Source: Kribbella solani
GTDB taxonomy: Bacteria > Actinomycetota > Actinomycetes > Propionibacteriales > Kribbellaceae
DNA length: 64,000 nucleotides
Assembly (NCBI RefSeq): GCF_014205295.1
Contig: NZ_JACHNF010000001.1
Location: 62,001-126,000, forward strand
Direction of reading: 5' to 3'
A program made the translations under genes and the position numbers. Shown in pieces: positions 35,566 to 45,267 of the stretch (positions are counted from its first letter, which is position 1; every line of letters begins with the position of its first letter). Below the pieces are notes generated by a model that saw only the letters and a list, made by a program, of their open reading frames with translations, was not told where the DNA came from and searched no databases.

Positions 35566-36357
35566 TCAGCGGCGGCGGGCCGCGGGCGTGCGGTGGGCGA
35601 GCAGGTTGCTCAGTTCTTCGGTTGCCTCCAGCAACCGCGGGACCTGGTCCCGGATGTCGCCGGGCAGGTCCTCGTTCTTGCCCTCGGCGACGGTCAGCGA
35701 GCCGATCGGGCGGCGGCCGAGCCGGACCGGGGCGGCGATCGCCCGGGTGGCCGCGTCGTACTCGCCGTCGGAGAACGCCCAACCGGTCTGCACGGCCTCC
35801 TCGAAGCTCCGCTCCAGCGCGGCCTCGTCCACCTCGGTCAGATCGGTGAACCGGGCAAACGGGCGGCCGGACAGCAGTGCCCGGCGCTCGTTGCGGTCCA
35901 GGAAGGCGAAGTACGCCCGCGAGGTCGCGCCGGCATGGGCCGGGTACAGGTCGCCGACCAGCGGATGACCGCGGAGCGGACCGCCGCCACCGTCGACGGC
36001 CGCGATACAGCGGACGTGGAACCCGTCCGGGATGGTGAACGTGGTGGTCCGGTCGGTGTCGCGGGCGAGCCGTTCGAGGACGCCGTCGGCGAGCGCGGCG
36101 AGCCCGCCGGTGCGCTCCCAGAGCGCCGCCATCCGCCACATCGTCGGCCCCAGGCTGTACCGGCGGGTGATCGGATCCGGCCGCAGGAAGCCGCGGAACG
36201 CGAGCGCCGCGAGCAGCCGTTGCGCCGAGGACTTGTCGATCCCGAGCTCGTCCGACAACTCCATCACGCCCCAGTCCCGGCGCCGCTCGGAGTACGAGAT
36301 CAGTACCTGCAGCGCCCGGTCGACCGTCTGCAACGGTGATTGTGCGTCGTCGTTCAC
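35566..36357 (-). CDS. IclR family transcriptional regulator
   Basis: 263 residues from GTG. The N-terminal winged helix (SPLQTVDRALQVLISYSERRRDWGVMELSDELGIDKSSAQRLLAAL) and the C-terminal effector domain (LERLARDTDRTTTFTIPDGFHVRCI; LYPAHAGATSRAYFAFL) are typical IclR. It is divergent from the ABC/M20/AroM/DUF1177 operon and heads the minus-strand run iclR-pepE-zwf-cobF. It is the likely regulator of the divergent operon, with a substrate-derived ligand. Confidence 0.9.
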   Translation of the reverse strand: MNDDAQSPLQTVDRALQVLISYSERRRDWGVMELSDELGIDKSSAQRLLAALAFRGFLRPDPITRRYSLGPTMWRMAALWERTGGLAALADGVLERLARDTDRTTTFTIPDGFHVRCIAAVDGGGGPLRGHPLVGDLYPAHAGATSRAYFAFLDRNERRALLSGRPFARFTDLTEVDEAALERSFEEAVQTGWAFSDGEYDAATRAIAAPVRLGRRPIGSLTVAEGKNEDLPGDIRDQVPRLLEATEELSNLLAHRTPAARRR

Positions 36358-36456
36358 ACCGAGAACCGTAGTCGTTCCGGCCCGATTATTGAATTGGTCT
36401 CTCAGATAACGGGAAGTCGTTGCAGCTGGCGCGCCTTAACCCCGAATGTCTTCGGC
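36358..36456. promoter_or_regulatory. iclR/dppB divergent intergenic region
   Basis: This 99-bp gap is AT-rich for the window, with ATTATTGAATTGG and TCTCAGATAAC forming loose TTAT/ATAA half-sites. It must hold promoters for both directions and probably the IclR site, but no clean dyad or -35/-10 pair can be assigned. Confidence 0.3.
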
Positions 36457-37464
36457 ATGAACCTCGTCCTGCGCCGCGTGTTCGCGATGGTGCCCGCGCT
36501 GATCGGCGTCGTGGTGTGCATCTTCGTGCTCACCCGGGTGCTGCCCGGCGATCCGGCCCGGACGCTGGCCGGCGACCAGGCCGACCCGAGTGTGGTGGCG
36601 AAGATCCGGACCGAGATGGGGCTGGACAAGCCGCTGCACGTCCAGCTGGTCCAGTACTTCTCCGACCTCCTGCACGGCAACCTCGGGTACGCCTGGCACA
36701 CCGGTCACAGCGTGGCCTCCGACTTCGCCTCCCGGCTGCCCGCGACCGTCGAGCTCGCGCTGGTCGCGCTGGTGATCGCGCTGCTCGCGGGCGTACCGCT
36801 CGGCGTCGTCAGCGCGACCCGCCGGGACCGGCCGGTCGACCACGCCGGGCGGGTGTTCTCGCTGCTCGGCGCGTCGATGCCGCTGTTCTGGCTCGGCCTG
36901 ATGGTGATCGTCGTCTTCTACAACAAGCTCGGCTGGGCGCCGGCGCCGCTCGGGCGGGTGTCCGAGGGCGTCCACCCGCCGACCCACATCACCGGGCTGT
37001 ACATCCTCGACTCGCTGATGACCGGCGACCTGGTCGCGCTGCGGTCGTCGCTGTCGCACATCATCTGGCCGGCGCTCTGCCTGGCCACCGGCAGTACCGC
37101 GATCATCGCGCGGATGACGCGGTCCGCGATGCTCGAGGTGATCGGCCAGGACTACGTGCGGACGGCGGTGTCGAAGGGACTGAAACCGTCGGTCGTCACG
37201 CTCAAGCACGCGCTGCGGAACGCGGCTCCGGTCATCGTCACCATCTCCGGGCTGCAGTTCGGACAGTTGATGGGCGGCGCGGTGATCACCGAGACCGTGT
37301 TCACCTGGCCCGGCATCGGCTCGTACGTAGTGCAGTCCGTACTGGCCACCGACTACGCGCCGGTGCAGGCCTTCACGCTCGTCGCGGCCGTCGTCTACCT
37401 GGCGGCGAACCTGCTCGTCGACCTCGTCAACGCCCGCCTGGACCCGAGGATCGCCGATGCCTGA
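36457..37464 (+). CDS. Dipeptide-type ABC transporter permease (DppB-like)
   Basis: 335 residues from ATG 36457 (MNLVLRRVFAMVPALIGVVV). Six predicted helices; LTRVLPGDPARTLAG after the first helix and the cytoplasmic EAA-type loop (VIGQDYVRTAVSKGLKPSVVTLKHALRNAAPVI) are the DppB/OppB signature. With the following DppC-like gene (8-bp overlap) it forms the membrane channel of the importer. Confidence 0.92.
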   Translation: MNLVLRRVFAMVPALIGVVVCIFVLTRVLPGDPARTLAGDQADPSVVAKIRTEMGLDKPLHVQLVQYFSDLLHGNLGYAWHTGHSVASDFASRLPATVELALVALVIALLAGVPLGVVSATRRDRPVDHAGRVFSLLGASMPLFWLGLMVIVVFYNKLGWAPAPLGRVSEGVHPPTHITGLYILDSLMTGDLVALRSSLSHIIWPALCLATGSTAIIARMTRSAMLEVIGQDYVRTAVSKGLKPSVVTLKHALRNAAPVIVTISGLQFGQLMGGAVITETVFTWPGIGSYVVQSVLATDYAPVQAFTLVAAVVYLAANLLVDLVNARLDPRIADA

Positions 37465-38359
37465 GACCGTTCCTGAACCCCAGACAGCCGAGAAGGCCGA
37501 GACAACACAGCCGGTGCTGAAACCACAGACCACGCTGCGGCTGTTGCTCCGGAACAAGCTGGCGGTCGTCGGGCTGGTGTTCATCGCGCTCTGGACGCTC
37601 GGTGCCGTGTTCGCGGACCTGCTCCCGTACGGCGCGACCCAGCCGGGCGTGGGCGGCCTGCTCCAGGGCCCGACCCTCGCGCACCCGTTCGGTACCGACA
37701 ACTTCGGCCGCGACCTGCTCTCCCGGGTACTGGCCGGCGGCCGGATCTCGCTCTGGACCGGGCTGATCGCGATCGCCATCTCGCTGCTGATCGGCGTACC
37801 GCTGGGTGCTTTCGCGGGGTTCGTCCGCGGCCGCGCCGGCGGCCTGGTGATGCGGCTGATGGACATGCTGCTGGCGTTCCCGTCGCTGGTCCTGGCGATG
37901 GCGATCGCGGCCGCGATGGGACCCGGCATGGTCAGCGCGATGGTTGCCGTCGGCATCGTCGGGATTCCGGAGTTCGCCCGGATCGTGCACGGCCAGACGC
38001 TGTCGCTGCGGGAGCGCGACTTCGTCGAGGCCGGGCACGCGATCGGCCTGCCGGCCCGGAGCATCCTGATCCGGCACATCGTGCCGAACGCGCTGGCGCC
38101 GATCCTGGTCCGCGCCACCCTCGGCATGGGGTACGCGATCCTGACCGCCGCCTCGCTCAGCTTCATCGGCCTCGGCGCCCAGCCGCCGGACCCGGAGTGG
38201 GGCGTGCTGATCTCCGACGGCCGCGGCTACATCATCAGCGGCGAATGGTGGATGACGACTTTCCCCGGCCTCGCGATCGCCACCTCGATCCTCGGCTTCA
38301 ACCTGCTCGGCGACGGCCTGCGCGACGTACTGGACCCGCGCCTGAGGACCAGCAAATGA
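37457..38359 (+). CDS. Dipeptide-type ABC transporter permease (DppC-like)
   Basis: 300 residues from ATG. It has the OppC N-terminal domain (LRLLLRNKLAVVGLVFIALW), FGTDNFGRDLLSRVLAGGR, the EAA loop (RERDFVEAGHAIGLPARSILIRHIVPNALAPILV) and GDGLRDVLDPRLR at the C-terminus, all typical of DppC. Overlaps the dppB-like gene by 8 bp. The solute-binding lipoprotein follows 14 bp after the stop. Confidence 0.92.
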   Translation: MPETVPEPQTAEKAETTQPVLKPQTTLRLLLRNKLAVVGLVFIALWTLGAVFADLLPYGATQPGVGGLLQGPTLAHPFGTDNFGRDLLSRVLAGGRISLWTGLIAIAISLLIGVPLGAFAGFVRGRAGGLVMRLMDMLLAFPSLVLAMAIAAAMGPGMVSAMVAVGIVGIPEFARIVHGQTLSLRERDFVEAGHAIGLPARSILIRHIVPNALAPILVRATLGMGYAILTAASLSFIGLGAQPPDPEWGVLISDGRGYIISGEWWMTTFPGLAIATSILGFNLLGDGLRDVLDPRLRTSK

Positions 38360-38373
38360 CAAGGAGACCCCGC

Positions 38374-39942
38374 ATGAAGCGGACAATTCTCGCCTTCGCG
38401 GCGGTGACGGCACTGGCGGTTTCGGGTTGTGCCGCGAACGCGAACAGCGGCGGCAGCGGCGCGGCGGAGGCCGGCGACACGCTGGTCGCCGCGTACTCCG
38501 AGGGCGGCAAGACGCTCGACCCGGCCGAGGCGAACGACGTCACCTCGGACACGTTCGTGGTGGCCGCGTACGACCAGCTGGTCACCTACGGGCGGACCAC
38601 CGACGGTGGGCAGCCGAAGGCGAAGACCGACGAGATCGTGCCGATGCTGGCCAAGTCCTGGAAGGCGAGCGCGGACAACACCTCGTACACCTTCACGCTG
38701 CGCGACGACGCGAAGTTCCAGGACGGGGCGGCGGTGACCGCGGACGCGGTGGTGAAGTCGTTCGAGCACATCAAGGCGTCGAGCTCGGCCAGCTTCCTGT
38801 ACAAGATGGCCGGCATCGCCAAGGTCACGAAGGCCGGCGAGCACACCGTCAAGATCGACCTGACCGCCCCGAACCACCTGTTCCTGCAGATCCTGCCGAT
38901 GTACTCGTTCTCGATCATCGACATGGACAAGGTGACCCAGAACGGTGGCGCCAAGTGGCTGGCCAACAACACCGCGGGCTCCGGGCCGTACCAGATCACC
39001 AAGTGGGACCCGTCCACCGAGGCGTCGATGGCGCGCAACGAGTCGTACTGGGGCGAGAAGCCGAAGTTGCGGCAGGTGGACGTGAAGTTCATCGCCGAGG
39101 CGTCGAACCGGGTGCAGCTGCTGCGCAAGGGTGAGGTCGGGCTCGCGCTCGAGGTGCCGCCGAAGGACGTGCAGTCGCTGAAGGGTTCCGACGGCGTCGT
39201 GATCGACTCGCGGGCCGGCAACAAGATCCTGTTCTTCGCGATGAACAACAAGATCAAGCCGTTCGACGACCCGCGGGTACGGCAGGCCGTCGCGTACGCG
39301 ATCCCGTACGACAAGCTGCTGAACGACGTGATGAAGGGTCAGGCGTCGCCGATGAAGTCGGCGGTGGCCAGCTCCACGCCGGGCTTCAGCGACGCCGGGT
39401 ACACCTACGGCCACGACCTGGACAAGGCCCGCGCGCTGCTCGCCGAGGCCGGGCTGTCCAAGGGCTTCAGCTTCGACTTCACGCTCGGTTCCGGGTTCGA
39501 CGACTGGAACGACGACGCGGTGCTGATCCAGGCCGAGCTGGCCAAGATCGGCGTCAGGATGAACATCAAGAAGATGGCCCGGCCGCAGTTCCTGGAGGCA
39601 CTCGACACCCGCAAGGTGCAGGCGTACATCACCCGCTGGACGTCGTTCGTGAACGACCCCGGCTACCACCTGGGTCTGCTGCTGACCACGCAGGGCTCGA
39701 GCAACTACGCCAACTTCTCCGACCCGGTGGTGGACAAGTCCTGGCAGCAGGCGGCGACCGAGCCGGATGTTGCCAAGCGCAACAAGTTGTACGGGACGGC
39801 GCAGCAGGAGATCAACACCAAGGCACCGTGGGCGTACCTGTACGAGTACAACATCGTCGTCGCGCACCGGGCCGGGCTCGACGGGTACACGTCGTACCCG
39901 GACGGCATCGTCCGCTTCTTCCAGCTGAGCGTGACCAAATGA
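38374..39942 (+). CDS. ABC transporter solute-binding lipoprotein (SBP_bac_5 family)
   Basis: 522 residues from ATG 38374 with AAGGAGA upstream. Lipobox LAVSGC puts the lipidated Cys near residue 18. The mature protein is a family-5 binding protein (GGKTLDPAEANDVTSDTFVVAAYDQL; FTLRDDAKFQDGAAVTADAVV; NTAGSGPYQITKWDPS). This family binds peptides, nickel-chelates, opines or sugars. The M20 gene overlaps its stop by 4 bp, tying uptake to hydrolysis. Confidence 0.92.
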   Translation: MKRTILAFAAVTALAVSGCAANANSGGSGAAEAGDTLVAAYSEGGKTLDPAEANDVTSDTFVVAAYDQLVTYGRTTDGGQPKAKTDEIVPMLAKSWKASADNTSYTFTLRDDAKFQDGAAVTADAVVKSFEHIKASSSASFLYKMAGIAKVTKAGEHTVKIDLTAPNHLFLQILPMYSFSIIDMDKVTQNGGAKWLANNTAGSGPYQITKWDPSTEASMARNESYWGEKPKLRQVDVKFIAEASNRVQLLRKGEVGLALEVPPKDVQSLKGSDGVVIDSRAGNKILFFAMNNKIKPFDDPRVRQAVAYAIPYDKLLNDVMKGQASPMKSAVASSTPGFSDAGYTYGHDLDKARALLAEAGLSKGFSFDFTLGSGFDDWNDDAVLIQAELAKIGVRMNIKKMARPQFLEALDTRKVQAYITRWTSFVNDPGYHLGLLLTTQGSSNYANFSDPVVDKSWQQAATEPDVAKRNKLYGTAQQEINTKAPWAYLYEYNIVVAHRAGLDGYTSYPDGIVRFFQLSVTK

Positions 39943-41204
39943 GCTGGGAGCAGCGGGTCCTCGACGAGATCGAGCGGACCGCCGACGACCTGATCGAGCT
40001 GGCCGGTGACCTGATCCGCATTCCGAGCGAGAACCCGCCTGGCGACTGCACCGAGGTCAGTGAGTTCATCGCGGCCGTACTGCGGAAGGCCGGTGTGGAC
40101 GTCGACGTCCACGACGCTGGGCAGGGCCGGATCAGCATCGTGTCGCACCAAGGCCCGGCCGGTGACCGGCACCTGGTGCTGGCCGGTCACTCGGATGTCG
40201 TACCGGTTGGTGATGTGAGTCGCTGGAGCTTCCCGCCGTTCGCCGGTGACGTGGTCGACGGGTACCTGCGTGGCCGGGGCGCCAGTGACATGAAGGCCGG
40301 TCTCGCCGGGGTCATGCACGCGTACGTGGTGATGCACCGGCTCGGCGTACCGCTCAACGGGCGCTTGTCTCTCGCCGCGGTACCGGATGAGGAAGCCGGT
40401 GGACCGCTCGGCGCGGACTGGCTGCTCGACCAGGGCGTACTGGACGGTGCGACCGGTGCGGTGATCGCGGAGCCGGCCGAGCGTACGCACCCGACCATCG
40501 GGCAGAAGGGCAGCAACTGGTTCCGGCTGACCGTGTCTGGCCGGCCTGGTCACGGCAGTCTGCAGCCGTTGCACGGTACCAATGCGAACTTGCAGGCCGC
40601 GAAGGCGATTGTCGCGCTGCAGGGGCTGTGGGAGCTGGTCCCGGACGCACCGGCTGACGTACGTGAGCTGATCGCGCTGTCGCAGCGGTTCGCGGAGGAG
40701 CGGGAAGGGTACGCGCCGGGGATCGGCGCGGTGTTCGACCACGTGACGATCAACGTCGGGAAGATCACCGGTGGCTCGGCGACCAACGTGGTCGCGGACA
40801 AGTGCGTGGTCGAGATCGACACCCGCGTACCGATCGGACTGAGCCGGGCGCAGGTGCTGGCCCGGGTGGACGAGCTGCTTGCGGCCGCGGGGGTAGAGGC
40901 GACCGTGGAGCCGCTCGGGTTCCGCAGTGAGCCGAACTGGACGCTGCCGGACGATCCGATCGTGGTGGAGCTGGTCAGTGCACTGCGTGAGCTGACTGGT
41001 GAACCAGCTGAGGGCGTACTGCAGTGGGCGTCGTCTGATGCCCGTACGTTCCGCAGCCATGGCATTCCGGTCCTGCAGTACGGACCGGCTGAGCTGGCGA
41101 CGATCCACGGCTTCGACGAGCGTGCACCGGTCGCGGATGTCGTACTGGCAGCCAAGACGTACGCACTGACCACACTGCGGTACCTCGGGGTACGTGATGA
41201 GTGA
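39939..41204 (+). CDS. M20 family metallohydrolase (ArgE/DapE-like)
   Basis: 421 residues from ATG 39939. Metal ligands and catalytic acids: LAGHSDVVP (His/Asp), [12 protein letters not shown] (bridging Asp), VPDEEAGG (catalytic and metal Glu), and late IHGFDERAP (His). The dimerisation lid domain lies at about 190-310 ([20 protein letters not shown]). M20 enzymes remove N-acyl groups or split dipeptides; the closest feel is ArgE/DapE. Within the operon it should act on the imported compound. Confidence 0.9.
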   Translation: MSWEQRVLDEIERTADDLIELAGDLIRIPSENPPGDCTEVSEFIAAVLRKAGVDVDVHDAGQGRISIVSHQGPAGDRHLVLAGHSDVVPVGDVSRWSFPPFAGDVVDGYLRGRGASDMKAGLAGVMHAYVVMHRLGVPLNGRLSLAAVPDEEAGGPLGADWLLDQGVLDGATGAVIAEPAERTHPTIGQKGSNWFRLTVSGRPGHGSLQPLHGTNANLQAAKAIVALQGLWELVPDAPADVRELIALSQRFAEEREGYAPGIGAVFDHVTINVGKITGGSATNVVADKCVVEIDTRVPIGLSRAQVLARVDELLAAAGVEATVEPLGFRSEPNWTLPDDPIVVELVSALRELTGEPAEGVLQWASSDARTFRSHGIPVLQYGPAELATIHGFDERAPVADVVLAAKTYALTTLRYLGVRDE

Positions 41205-42870
41205 CCTGCTCAAGCTGACCGATCTGACCGTACGGATCGACACGTCACGCGGTCCGATCACGCCGGTTCGCGACGTCAGCCTGAGTATCCCGCGAGGCAA
41301 GATGCTCGGCCTGGTGGGGGAGTCCGGCAGCGGCAAGAGCGTGACCGCGATGACGATCACCAGGCTGCTGCCGCGGCGGTCCGTACACGTGACCGGTGGG
41401 CGGATCGAGTTCGACGGGCGGGACCTCACCAACCTGTCGGACCGGTCGCTGCGGGCGGTCCGGGGCAAGGAGATCGCGACGATCTTCCAGGAGCCGATGA
41501 CCGCGCTGAACCCGGTGCTGACGATCGCCGATCAGGTTATGGAGCCGCTGCGCGTACACCTCGGGCTGTCCCGTCGCCAGGCGGCGGACAGGGCTGCCGA
41601 ACTGCTCGACATGGTCGGCATCCGCGACACTGTCCGCGTGCTGCGTGACTACCCGCACCAGCTGTCCGGTGGGATGCGGCAGCGGGTGATGATCGCGATG
41701 GCGATGTCCTGTGAGCCAAAGCTACTCATCGCGGACGAGCCGACCACCGCGCTGGATGTCACTACTCAGTTGCAGATCCTTGAACTGGTGATGGACCTGC
41801 AGCAGAAGCACGGTACGTCGGTGCTGCTGATCACCCACGACCTGGGTGTGGTCGCACAGACCTGTGACGAGGTCACCGTGATGCACAACGGTCAGGTCCA
41901 GGAGACCGCGCCGGTTGAGCAGTTGTTCGAGTCACCGCAGGCGGACTACACCAAGCGGCTGCTGAGCTTCCTGCCGTCCAGCCGCGAGCGGGCGCGGGAC
42001 GCGCGGCCGTCGGACGAGGCTCCGTTGCTGGAGGTGTCGGACCTGGTGAAGGTGTTTCCAGGTCGTCGGCGCCGCGGCCGCCGTACCGAAGCCGTCACTG
42101 CGGTGAACGGCGTGAGCTTCAGCGTCGCACCGGGACGGACACTCGCCATCGTGGGGGAGTCCGGCTCTGGTAAGTCCACCACCGGGCGGGCGCTACTCAG
42201 GTTGCACGAGCCGACCTCTGGGACAGTGCGGTTCGACGGGGTTGATCTACTCGGGCTGTCCGATGCGGAGCTGCGGGCGATGCGCTCCCGGATGCAGATC
42301 GTGTTCCAGGACACGTACGCGTCGCTGGACCCGCGCTGGACGATCGAACGCACACTGGCCGAACCGCTCCGGCTGCACACCGAACTGGATGCCACGGGGA
42401 TTCAGGATCGGTTGGTCGAGGTGATGGAGCTGGTCGGACTGGAAGCCGACCACCTGCAGCGGTTCCCACACGAGTTCTCCGGTGGACAGCGTCAGCGGAT
42501 CGGCATTGCGCGCGCATTGCTGCTGAACCCGTCGCTCGTGGTGTGCGACGAGCCGGTGTCCGCACTGGACGTGTCCGTGCAGGCACAGGTGCTTGAGCTG
42601 TTGAAGGACCTGCAGGAGCGACTCGGTCTGGCGTACGTGTTCATCTCACACGACCTGTCGGTAGTACGGCTGATTGCTGATGACGTACTGGTGATGAGTC
42701 GCGGCAAGGTCGTTGAGCACGGCACGGTGGAAGAGGTGTTCGCGGCGCCGAGCCACCCGTACACGAAGGCCTTGCTGGCAGCGGTCCCGTCACCGGACCC
42801 GCGTGCGCGGCTGGACCGCGCCCGCCGTCGCGAGCTGGTCGAGGCGGGTACCAAGGAGGCTGTCGCGTGA
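41197..42870 (+). CDS. Fused Dpp-type ABC ATPase (DppD-DppF)
   Basis: 557 residues from ATG 41197 (a GTG at 41194 is possible). Two complete nucleotide-binding domains: GESGSGKS Walker A near residue 44 with LSGGMRQR and [12 protein letters not shown]; then again GESGSGKS near residue 320 with FSGGQRQR and [10 protein letters not shown]. Each ends with an oligopeptide-type C-terminal segment ([27 protein letters not shown]). The fusion supplies both ATPases in one chain. The AroM gene overlaps its stop by GTGA. Confidence 0.93.
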   Translation: MSDLLKLTDLTVRIDTSRGPITPVRDVSLSIPRGKMLGLVGESGSGKSVTAMTITRLLPRRSVHVTGGRIEFDGRDLTNLSDRSLRAVRGKEIATIFQEPMTALNPVLTIADQVMEPLRVHLGLSRRQAADRAAELLDMVGIRDTVRVLRDYPHQLSGGMRQRVMIAMAMSCEPKLLIADEPTTALDVTTQLQILELVMDLQQKHGTSVLLITHDLGVVAQTCDEVTVMHNGQVQETAPVEQLFESPQADYTKRLLSFLPSSRERARDARPSDEAPLLEVSDLVKVFPGRRRRGRRTEAVTAVNGVSFSVAPGRTLAIVGESGSGKSTTGRALLRLHEPTSGTVRFDGVDLLGLSDAELRAMRSRMQIVFQDTYASLDPRWTIERTLAEPLRLHTELDATGIQDRLVEVMELVGLEADHLQRFPHEFSGGQRQRIGIARALLLNPSLVVCDEPVSALDVSVQAQVLELLKDLQERLGLAYVFISHDLSVVRLIADDVLVMSRGKVVEHGTVEEVFAAPSHPYTKALLAAVPSPDPRARLDRARRRELVEAGTKEAVA

Positions 42871-43535
42871 CGGTTCTCGGTGTCGTGACTATTGGACAGT
42901 CGCCGCGGAGCGACATGTTCCCGGAGCTACTGCAGTGGTTGCCGTCGTCGGTCGAGGTGCGGGAGCGTGGTGCGCTCGACAGTCTGAGTAGCGCGGAGAT
43001 CGCGGCCCTCGCACCGGTGCCTGGCGACGAGACACTGACCACACGGCTGCGGGACGGGTCGTCGGTAGTGATCGGACGGGCCGGCATCTTGGTACGGCTG
43101 CAGGCGGCGATCGACATTCTCGAAGCGGGTGGTGCGGACGTCGTACTGCTCGTCTGCACCGGCGACTTCCCGCAGTTCCGGCACAGCCGGCCGTTGCTGT
43201 TTGCTGGTCCGCTACTCACTGCAGGGCTGACCGGGCTGGCCGGTGACTCGCTTGTCGGCGTGGTGTGCCCGCTGGCGGAGCAGGAGCAGCAGTCGTACGA
43301 GAAGTTCGCGCACCTGGACCAGAAGATCAAGGTGGCTTGGGCTACGCCGTACCAGCCGGGGCTGACCGAGCTGGAGAGCGCAGCGCGTCAGTTGGCTGTG
43401 AAGGGCGCGCAGCTGCTGGTGCTCGACTGCATGGGCTACACGCAGGAGCACCGGGAAGCCGCCGCGGCCGCGTCCGGCCTACCGGTGGTGCTGTCGCGTT
43501 CCGTGGTCGCCCGCCTCACCGCAGAACTCTGCTGA
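42867..43535 (+). CDS. AroM family protein
   Basis: 222 residues from GTG, overlapping the ABC gene by 4 bp. It starts [19 protein letters not shown], the AroM hallmark. Two conserved cysteines stand out: [12 protein letters not shown] at about residue 93 and [13 protein letters not shown] at about 192. Their placement recalls the paired cysteines of Asp/Glu/hydantoin racemases, so a racemase-like fold is possible. AroM was named from its position in an aro locus and has no proven role known to me. DUF1177 follows 27 bp later. Confidence 0.85.
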   Translation: MTVLGVVTIGQSPRSDMFPELLQWLPSSVEVRERGALDSLSSAEIAALAPVPGDETLTTRLRDGSSVVIGRAGILVRLQAAIDILEAGGADVVLLVCTGDFPQFRHSRPLLFAGPLLTAGLTGLAGDSLVGVVCPLAEQEQQSYEKFAHLDQKIKVAWATPYQPGLTELESAARQLAVKGAQLLVLDCMGYTQEHREAAAAASGLPVVLSRSVVARLTAELC

Positions 43536-43562
43536 GCAACCCCACTTATCGAGGAGACATAT

Positions 43563-44495
43563 ATGCCATGGCGTGAAGTGCTTGACCTGTACGACCTGTT
43601 GGACGACGCGTCGGCGTCCGGTGAGTCGGTGGCGGCCTGGTTGCGGAAGCAGGGTGTCGACGACGTCAGCGTGACCACCGTGCAGGGCGACAAGGGCAGC
43701 ACCGACTTCGTCCGGGCAGTCATCCCGGGCAGCCGCGGCCGGCTCGCGGGTGGTGACGTACCGACCCTCGGCGTGATCGGCCGGCTCGGTGGGCTGGGCG
43801 CGCGGCCGGAGCGGATCGGCTTCGTGTCCGACGGCGACGGCGCGCTGGTGGCGCTCGCGGTCGCGGGCAAGCTCGGCTCGATGGCGCGCCGCGGCGACCA
43901 GTTGCCCGGCGACGTGATCGTGGCGACGCACGTCTGCCCGGACGCGCCGACCCGCCCGCACGACCCGGTGCCGTTCATGGACTCGCCGGTGGACGTCGGC
44001 GCGATGAACGAGCACGAGGTGGAGGCCGCGATGGAGGCGGTGCTGTCGGTGGACACCACCAAGGGCAACCGGATCGTCAACCACCACGGCTTCGCGATCT
44101 CGCCGACGGTCAAGGAAGGCTGGATTCTGCGGGTCAGCGAGGACCTGCTCGAGATCGCCTCCCAGGTGACCGGGCGGCTGCCGGCGGTGCTGCCGCTGAC
44201 GATGCAGGACATCACGCCGTACGGGAACGACGTGTACCACGTGAACTCGATCCTGCAGCCGTGTACGGCGACCGCGGCGCCCGTGGTCGGAGTCGCGATC
44301 ACCACCGAGACCGCGGTACCTGGCTGTGGCACCGGCGCGACCGACCTGGCCAGTGCCGAGTCGGCCGCCCGGTTCTGTGTCGAGGCCGCGAAGAGCTACG
44401 GCGCCGGCACCTGCGAACTGTTCGACCCGGCCGACTTCGACCGGCTGACCAGCCGCTACGGATCAATGCGGCGCCTCCAGACGATGGGTGCCTAG
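43563..44495 (+). CDS. DUF1177 family protein
   Basis: 310 residues from ATG, with GAGGAGA upstream. DUF1177 features: ASGESVAAWLRKQGVDDV near residue 18, TDFVRAVIPGSRG, VSDGDGALVALAVAGKL, ATHVCPDAPTRPHDPVPFMDSPVD and MQDITPYGNDVYHVNSI. Several conserved His, Asp and Cys residues (THVCPDA; NHHGFAI) look like a metal or active site. No activity is known to me. It is commonly found with AroM. Convergent with a VOC gene, sharing CTAG. Confidence 0.85.
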   Translation: MPWREVLDLYDLLDDASASGESVAAWLRKQGVDDVSVTTVQGDKGSTDFVRAVIPGSRGRLAGGDVPTLGVIGRLGGLGARPERIGFVSDGDGALVALAVAGKLGSMARRGDQLPGDVIVATHVCPDAPTRPHDPVPFMDSPVDVGAMNEHEVEAAMEAVLSVDTTKGNRIVNHHGFAISPTVKEGWILRVSEDLLEIASQVTGRLPAVLPLTMQDITPYGNDVYHVNSILQPCTATAAPVVGVAITTETAVPGCGTGATDLASAESAARFCVEAAKSYGAGTCELFDPADFDRLTSRYGSMRRLQTMGA

Positions 44496-44869
44496 GAGGT
44501 CTGCCAGAGGCCCAGGACGTTGCCCTCCGGGTCCTTGAAGTAGGCGGCGAAGCCCATGTCGCCGACCGGCATCTTCTCGCCGACCCGCTCGCCGCCGAGG
44601 CTCTCGATCGCCTTGAAGGCGGCGTCGATGTCCGGCACGTCGACGGTCAGCATCGGCCCGCTCAGCTGGTCGGTGCGCTGGAACATCCCACCGTTGATGA
44701 AGCCGGGCTCGGAGGGCATCGACTGCTCGTTCACCGGGCCGGTCGACGCCATCGTGTAGTTCATCTCGGGCATCTCCATCAGGTTCCACCCGAAGGCCTC
44801 GCGGTAGAACGCCCGCGCTCGCTCCCCGTCGTCGTACGGCACCTCGAAGTGCACGATTCGCCCTGTCAT
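44492..44869 (-). CDS. VOC family protein (glyoxalase/bleomycin-resistance fold)
   Basis: 125 residues from ATG 44869, with GGAGGAAAG upstream. VOC layout: RIVHFEVPYDDGERARAFYREAFGWNL, then a second beta-alpha-beta repeat ending AAYFKDPEGNVLGLWQTS. Similar proteins act in detoxification or as ECF-linked accessory proteins. It diverges from the YCII/ECF operon, from which it is separated by 71 bp. Confidence 0.86.
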   Translation of the reverse strand: MTGRIVHFEVPYDDGERARAFYREAFGWNLMEMPEMNYTMASTGPVNEQSMPSEPGFINGGMFQRTDQLSGPMLTVDVPDIDAAFKAIESLGGERVGEKMPVGDMGFAAYFKDPEGNVLGLWQTS

Positions 44870-44940
44870 CGCCTTTCCTCCCCGCCCGCGTCGCCTGCTC
44901 GGTTCCGTCCTTTCGACGCTAGACCTGCGAGGATGGCCAG

Positions 44941-45267
44941 GTGAAGTACCTGCTGATGATCTGTGGAGACGAATCGGCCGCCGAGCACGCGAACGACGGG
45001 TGCGGTGGCTGGACCGAGGAGATGGAAGCACGCGGCGTGCTGGCCGGCGGCGCGGGGCTGCGGCCGCCGACGGAGGCGACCACGGTCCGGGTACGGGACG
45101 AGGACGTGCTGCTGACCGACGGCCCGTTCGCGGAGACCAAGGAGCAGATCGGCGGCTTCGTACTGATCGACTGCGCCGACCTGGACGAGGCGATCGAGAT
45201 CGCGGCGAAGCACCCGGCGGCCGGGTACGGCACTATCGAGATCCGCCCGGTGCTGGAAGGGCCGTGA
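44941..45267 (+). CDS. DGPF/YCII domain protein, ECF42 partner
   Basis: 108 residues from GTG. YCII/DGPF signature LTDGPFAETKEQIGGFVLIDCADLDEAIEIAAKHP; N-terminus KYLLMICGDES. DGPF proteins are almost always encoded beside ECF42 sigma factors, and Streptomyces work showed that the sigma factor controls their genes. Here its stop overlaps the sigma gene start (GTGA). The biochemical role is unknown. Confidence 0.9.
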   Translation: MKYLLMICGDESAAEHANDGCGGWTEEMEARGVLAGGAGLRPPTEATTVRVRDEDVLLTDGPFAETKEQIGGFVLIDCADLDEAIEIAAKHPAAGYGTIEIRPVLEGP

